Positions 61,390 through 64,000 of a DNA stretch of 64,000 bases are shown here, piece after piece. The translations under genes were made by a program, and so were the position numbers. The notes under the pieces are model-generated. The model searched no databases. It had not been told where the DNA came from and saw nothing but the letters and a program-made list of their open reading frames with translations. Positions within the stretch are counted from its first letter, which is position 1. Each line of letters opens with the position of its first letter. The stretch is from Arsukibacterium indicum (lineage in GTDB: Bacteria; Pseudomonadota; Gammaproteobacteria; Enterobacterales; Alteromonadaceae), in the NCBI RefSeq assembly GCF_019100565.1, contig NZ_JAHRID010000003.1, forward strand, positions 124,001 through 188,000. The letters run 5' to 3'.

Positions 61390-63648
61390 ATGAAAGTTTG
61401 GGTTACTGGAATAATCGTCACAGGCTTGCTGTGTAGTCAGCTGCAAGCCAAGGAACCTGTAATACCGATGTGTTACCAGCCACTTGCCCAGCCTGTTATA
61501 TTAAGTGATCTGGATCCTGAAGATAATACCGTGCGGATTATTTCTGATAATGCCGATTTGCGTGGTAACCAAACCGCATTATTTAACGGTAATGTTCGAA
61601 TTACCCATCGTGACACCCTGCTTGCAGCGCCTACTGCCCGCTTCAGCCGAGGTGAGCAGCGAATATTTGCAGACGGCGGCATCGAATATTATGACAGCAG
61701 TTTAAAAGTTTCTGCCAGCTCTTTTGTTGCTGATACCAATGACAATAACGCCGCTATTAGTGATGCCCATTATCAGTTTATTGATCAGGCAGGTCGGGGC
61801 TATGCTGAACGATTGCAAGCAAGTCCCCAGCAAATAAGGCTGGACCAGGCACTTTTTACTACCTGCCCGACGCACGACGATAGCTGGGCACTGCATGCCA
61901 GTGATATCAGAATCAACGAGGGTGAAGGCTGGGGCTCTGCCAGCAATGCGGTTTTCAGAATAAAAGATATTCCGGTATTGTATTTGCCTTACCTGACTTT
62001 TCCGGTAAATGAACAGCGTAAGACCGGATTGCTGCTACCAAAAATTGGCAGTTCGCAGTTACTTGGGCTGGATGTTGAGCTTCCTTACTACTTAAACCTG
62101 GCTGACAACTATGATATGACTGTGACGCCCCGTTATATGAGCAAAAGGGGCACACAATTGAAATCAGAGTTTCGGTATCTTACTGAGGAACATCAGGGCA
62201 TTTTGCAACTTGAATACCTCGGTACAGATAAAGATAAACCAGATAACTTTGGTAGCCGATATTTAGGCCATTTAAGCCATCGTTCAGATTTCACGACCAA
62301 CTGGCGTGGCTATATTGATTTCACCGACGTAAGTGACGATGCCTATCTGACGGAACTGGGTTCAGACTATACCAATCAGAGTGACACCCAGTTATACCGG
62401 GAGGCAACCCTGGCTTACTACGGCGATACGATTGACAGTACAATAAGGCTGCAGGGTTTTGAAATTCTTGGTAATTTCTCTGATGCCTATAAAGCCCTGC
62501 CCGAAGTACAACTTAGTTCTGCCGAACCACTGCAACTGCTAAGCCCTCTGCAGTTTGTCTGGCAAGCAAGCTACGCCCATTTTAGAAATGATAACGCCCT
62601 GATTAGTTCAGCTAACAGGCTGCATCTGGAACCGACTCTTCGTCTACCCTTTGTTACACCTGCGCTGGAGTTTAGCGCAGAAGCCAGTATGCTTTACACT
62701 TACTATCAGCAAGACGGTAATCTGGCAGCGGCAGAGGTTGATGAAACAGTAGATCGGACGCTGCCAAAAATCAGGCTGTACAGCAGGTTGAATCTGGAGC
62801 GTGAATATGACTGGTTTGGTGAACCAGCACTGCAGACTTTTGAGCCTCAGATCCAGTATTTATACATCCCGTACCGTCAGCAAAATAACATTGGCTTGTA
62901 CGACACAACCCGCTTGCAGGATGACTATTACGGCTTATTCCGGCAAAACCGTTTTTCTGGCATCGACAGAATCAACGAAGCAAATCAACTCACCGTTGGC
63001 TGGACTACCCGTTTTTATGACAATGTCGACAATGAACTGTTTCGTTTTAGTCTGGGCCAAATATTTTTTCTGGAAGACCCGGTAGAGATGGCTGATAACC
63101 TGACCGGGAATCAAACTGCAACCGACTCTGTGCTGGCTGCGGAAATGATTTGGCACTGGTATCGGAAATGGGTGTTCAGCGCAGCCGCACAATATGATAC
63201 TGACGGCCAGCAACTGCTAAAAAGTAATGCAAGTCTGGATTACCGCGGTAGCGAGAATACCCTGCTGCAATTGAACCATCGGTACAGTCGCGCTGTCTCA
63301 GGTTTGGAAATTCAGCAACTGGGTGTGCTCGGCACTGTACCGCTGGCAAAAAACTGGCAGCTTGTCGCCAGTTACTATCGTGACGTGACAAATCGTCGTA
63401 TGATAGATGCCAATTTTGGCGTGCAGTATGAGTCTTGTTGCTGGGCGGTCCGGCTGGTAGCAAGGCGCTATATCATAGCAAATCTGGATACTAACATTGA
63501 CAACGCTCTGCAATTTGGTGAGCTTGACAGCGGGTTAAGCCTGCAATTTGTGTTAAAAGGTTTCGGCGATAAAGCCGGCTTTGGCGTATCAGACATGTTG
63601 TCCAATGGCATTTTTGGCTATCGCCGGCCATATTTACTAACTAATTAG
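61390..63648 (+). CDS. lptD: LPS assembly protein LptD
   Basis: A 752-residue outer-membrane protein: signal peptide (about 1-20), an OstA/LptA-like domain (about 45-160; NADLRGNQTALFNGNVRITH) and a 26-strand barrel. The four cysteines needed for the two disulfides are present: Cys28, Cys159 and the Cys683-Cys684 pair. It inserts lipopolysaccharide into the outer leaflet together with LptE, and lies upstream of surA, whose chaperone it needs. It is an essential-gene candidate. Confidence 0.96.
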   Translation: MKVWVTGIIVTGLLCSQLQAKEPVIPMCYQPLAQPVILSDLDPEDNTVRIISDNADLRGNQTALFNGNVRITHRDTLLAAPTARFSRGEQRIFADGGIEYYDSSLKVSASSFVADTNDNNAAISDAHYQFIDQAGRGYAERLQASPQQIRLDQALFTTCPTHDDSWALHASDIRINEGEGWGSASNAVFRIKDIPVLYLPYLTFPVNEQRKTGLLLPKIGSSQLLGLDVELPYYLNLADNYDMTVTPRYMSKRGTQLKSEFRYLTEEHQGILQLEYLGTDKDKPDNFGSRYLGHLSHRSDFTTNWRGYIDFTDVSDDAYLTELGSDYTNQSDTQLYREATLAYYGDTIDSTIRLQGFEILGNFSDAYKALPEVQLSSAEPLQLLSPLQFVWQASYAHFRNDNALISSANRLHLEPTLRLPFVTPALEFSAEASMLYTYYQQDGNLAAAEVDETVDRTLPKIRLYSRLNLEREYDWFGEPALQTFEPQIQYLYIPYRQQNNIGLYDTTRLQDDYYGLFRQNRFSGIDRINEANQLTVGWTTRFYDNVDNELFRFSLGQIFFLEDPVEMADNLTGNQTATDSVLAAEMIWHWYRKWVFSAAAQYDTDGQQLLKSNASLDYRGSENTLLQLNHRYSRAVSGLEIQQLGVLGTVPLAKNWQLVASYYRDVTNRRMIDANFGVQYESCCWAVRLVARRYIIANLDTNIDNALQFGELDSGLSLQFVLKGFGDKAGFGVSDMLSNGIFGYRRPYLLTN

Positions 63649-63659
63649 TGTAGGAATTT

Positions 63660-64000
63660 ATGAAGTTACAGCAAGTTATCTGTCTGGCTTTTATTGGCTG
63701 TTTAAGTTTTTCAAGTATTGCAGCCGAAAAGGAGATTGATCGGATTGCCGCTATTGTCGACAACAGTGTCGTATTGAAAAGCGATATTGATGATGTGGTT
63801 AGCCGGGTTAAACGTAATGCCGAAGCACAGGGGCAAACCTTACCTTCCGATCAGGCACTGCGGACTCAGGCGCTGGAACGGCTAATCTTAACCAGTTTAC
63901 AACTGCAGTTAGCAGAGCGGATGGGACTGCAAATCAGTGATGCCCAGCTGGACGACACCATTCGTAACATTGCTCAGGGTGAAAACCTCAGCCTGGAAGC
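63660..64000 (+). CDS. surA: Periplasmic chaperone SurA (3' end outside the window)
   Basis: The first 113 codons are present: a signal peptide (about 1-22, ending IAA), then the SurA N-terminal domain EIDRIAAIVDNSVVLKSDID and RTQALERLILTSLQLQLAER, closely matching the family. SurA escorts outer-membrane proteins such as LptD. It begins 11 bp after the lptD stop, so the two are cotranscribed. The parvulin domains lie beyond position 64000. Confidence 0.93.
   Translation, partial: MKLQQVICLAFIGCLSFSSIAAEKEIDRIAAIVDNSVVLKSDIDDVVSRVKRNAEAQGQTLPSDQALRTQALERLILTSLQLQLAERMGLQISDAQLDDTIRNIAQGENLSLE

Overview
The window is chromosomal DNA of a gammaproteobacterium. The right end has the order rapA, rluA, (ompA-like and two exported genes), djlA, lptD, surA, which follows the E. 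coli hepA-rluA-djlA-imp-surA block. Together with the family mix (DUF3034, DUF3530, choice-of-anchor H, fatty-acid cis/trans isomerase, subclass B3 metallo-beta-lactamase) this suggests a marine or aquatic Chromatiaceae/Alteromonadales-type bacterium near Rheinheimera, Arsukibacterium or Alishewanella. The genus is inference. No rRNA, tRNA, IS transposase, integrase or CRISPR array was recognised.

Layout. 0-4.9 kb: haem-containing fatty-acid cis/trans isomerase, two DUF proteins and a LysE-type exporter. 5.0-11.0 kb is an accessory stretch: a HicA-like/HTH toxin-antitoxin candidate with a palindromic operator over its promoter, an HTH-nucleotidyltransferase/HEPN pair between two ~155-bp direct repeats, a reduced mercury locus (merR, merC, GDCCVxC protein, no merA seen), an AraC-regulator/DMT-transporter pair, and the stump of an efflux outer-membrane gene facing a TetR regulator. 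11.8-22.1 kb is rich in envelope functions: a BlaI repressor, an M56-M23 fusion and a MepM-like endopeptidase in one operon with BlaI-type operators; a periplasmic ATP-dependent DNA ligase; MtgA; a glycerophosphodiesterase; two MBL-fold enzymes, one a B3 beta-lactamase; and thiopurine methyltransferase.

22.3-29.1 kb: a membrane diguanylate cyclase, then a second accessory region with an M20 amidohydrolase, a Tse2-like toxin with its Tsi2-like immunity partner, a possible toxin stump followed by an exported immunity candidate, and several minus-strand hypothetical genes separated by attC-like hairpin sequences, as in an integron cassette array without a visible integrase. A 44-bp motif recurs in both accessory regions.

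29.1-63.9 kb is mostly core-like: a FAN1-like VRR-NUC nuclease fused to a DEDDh exonuclease, an RND pump with its adaptor under a palindromic operator, an MtfA-like peptidase, TerB, a NatAB-like ABC exporter, an overlapping operon of cupredoxin-like protein, GGDEF-EAL protein, DUF3034 and lipoprotein truncated haemoglobin, a D-2-hydroxyacid dehydrogenase, a TPR membrane protein, a pseudouridine synthase, a rhombosortase-type exported protein, a PIN-PhoH ATPase, and the RapA-to-SurA block for transcription recycling, rRNA/tRNA modification and outer-membrane biogenesis. SurA is cut by the window end.
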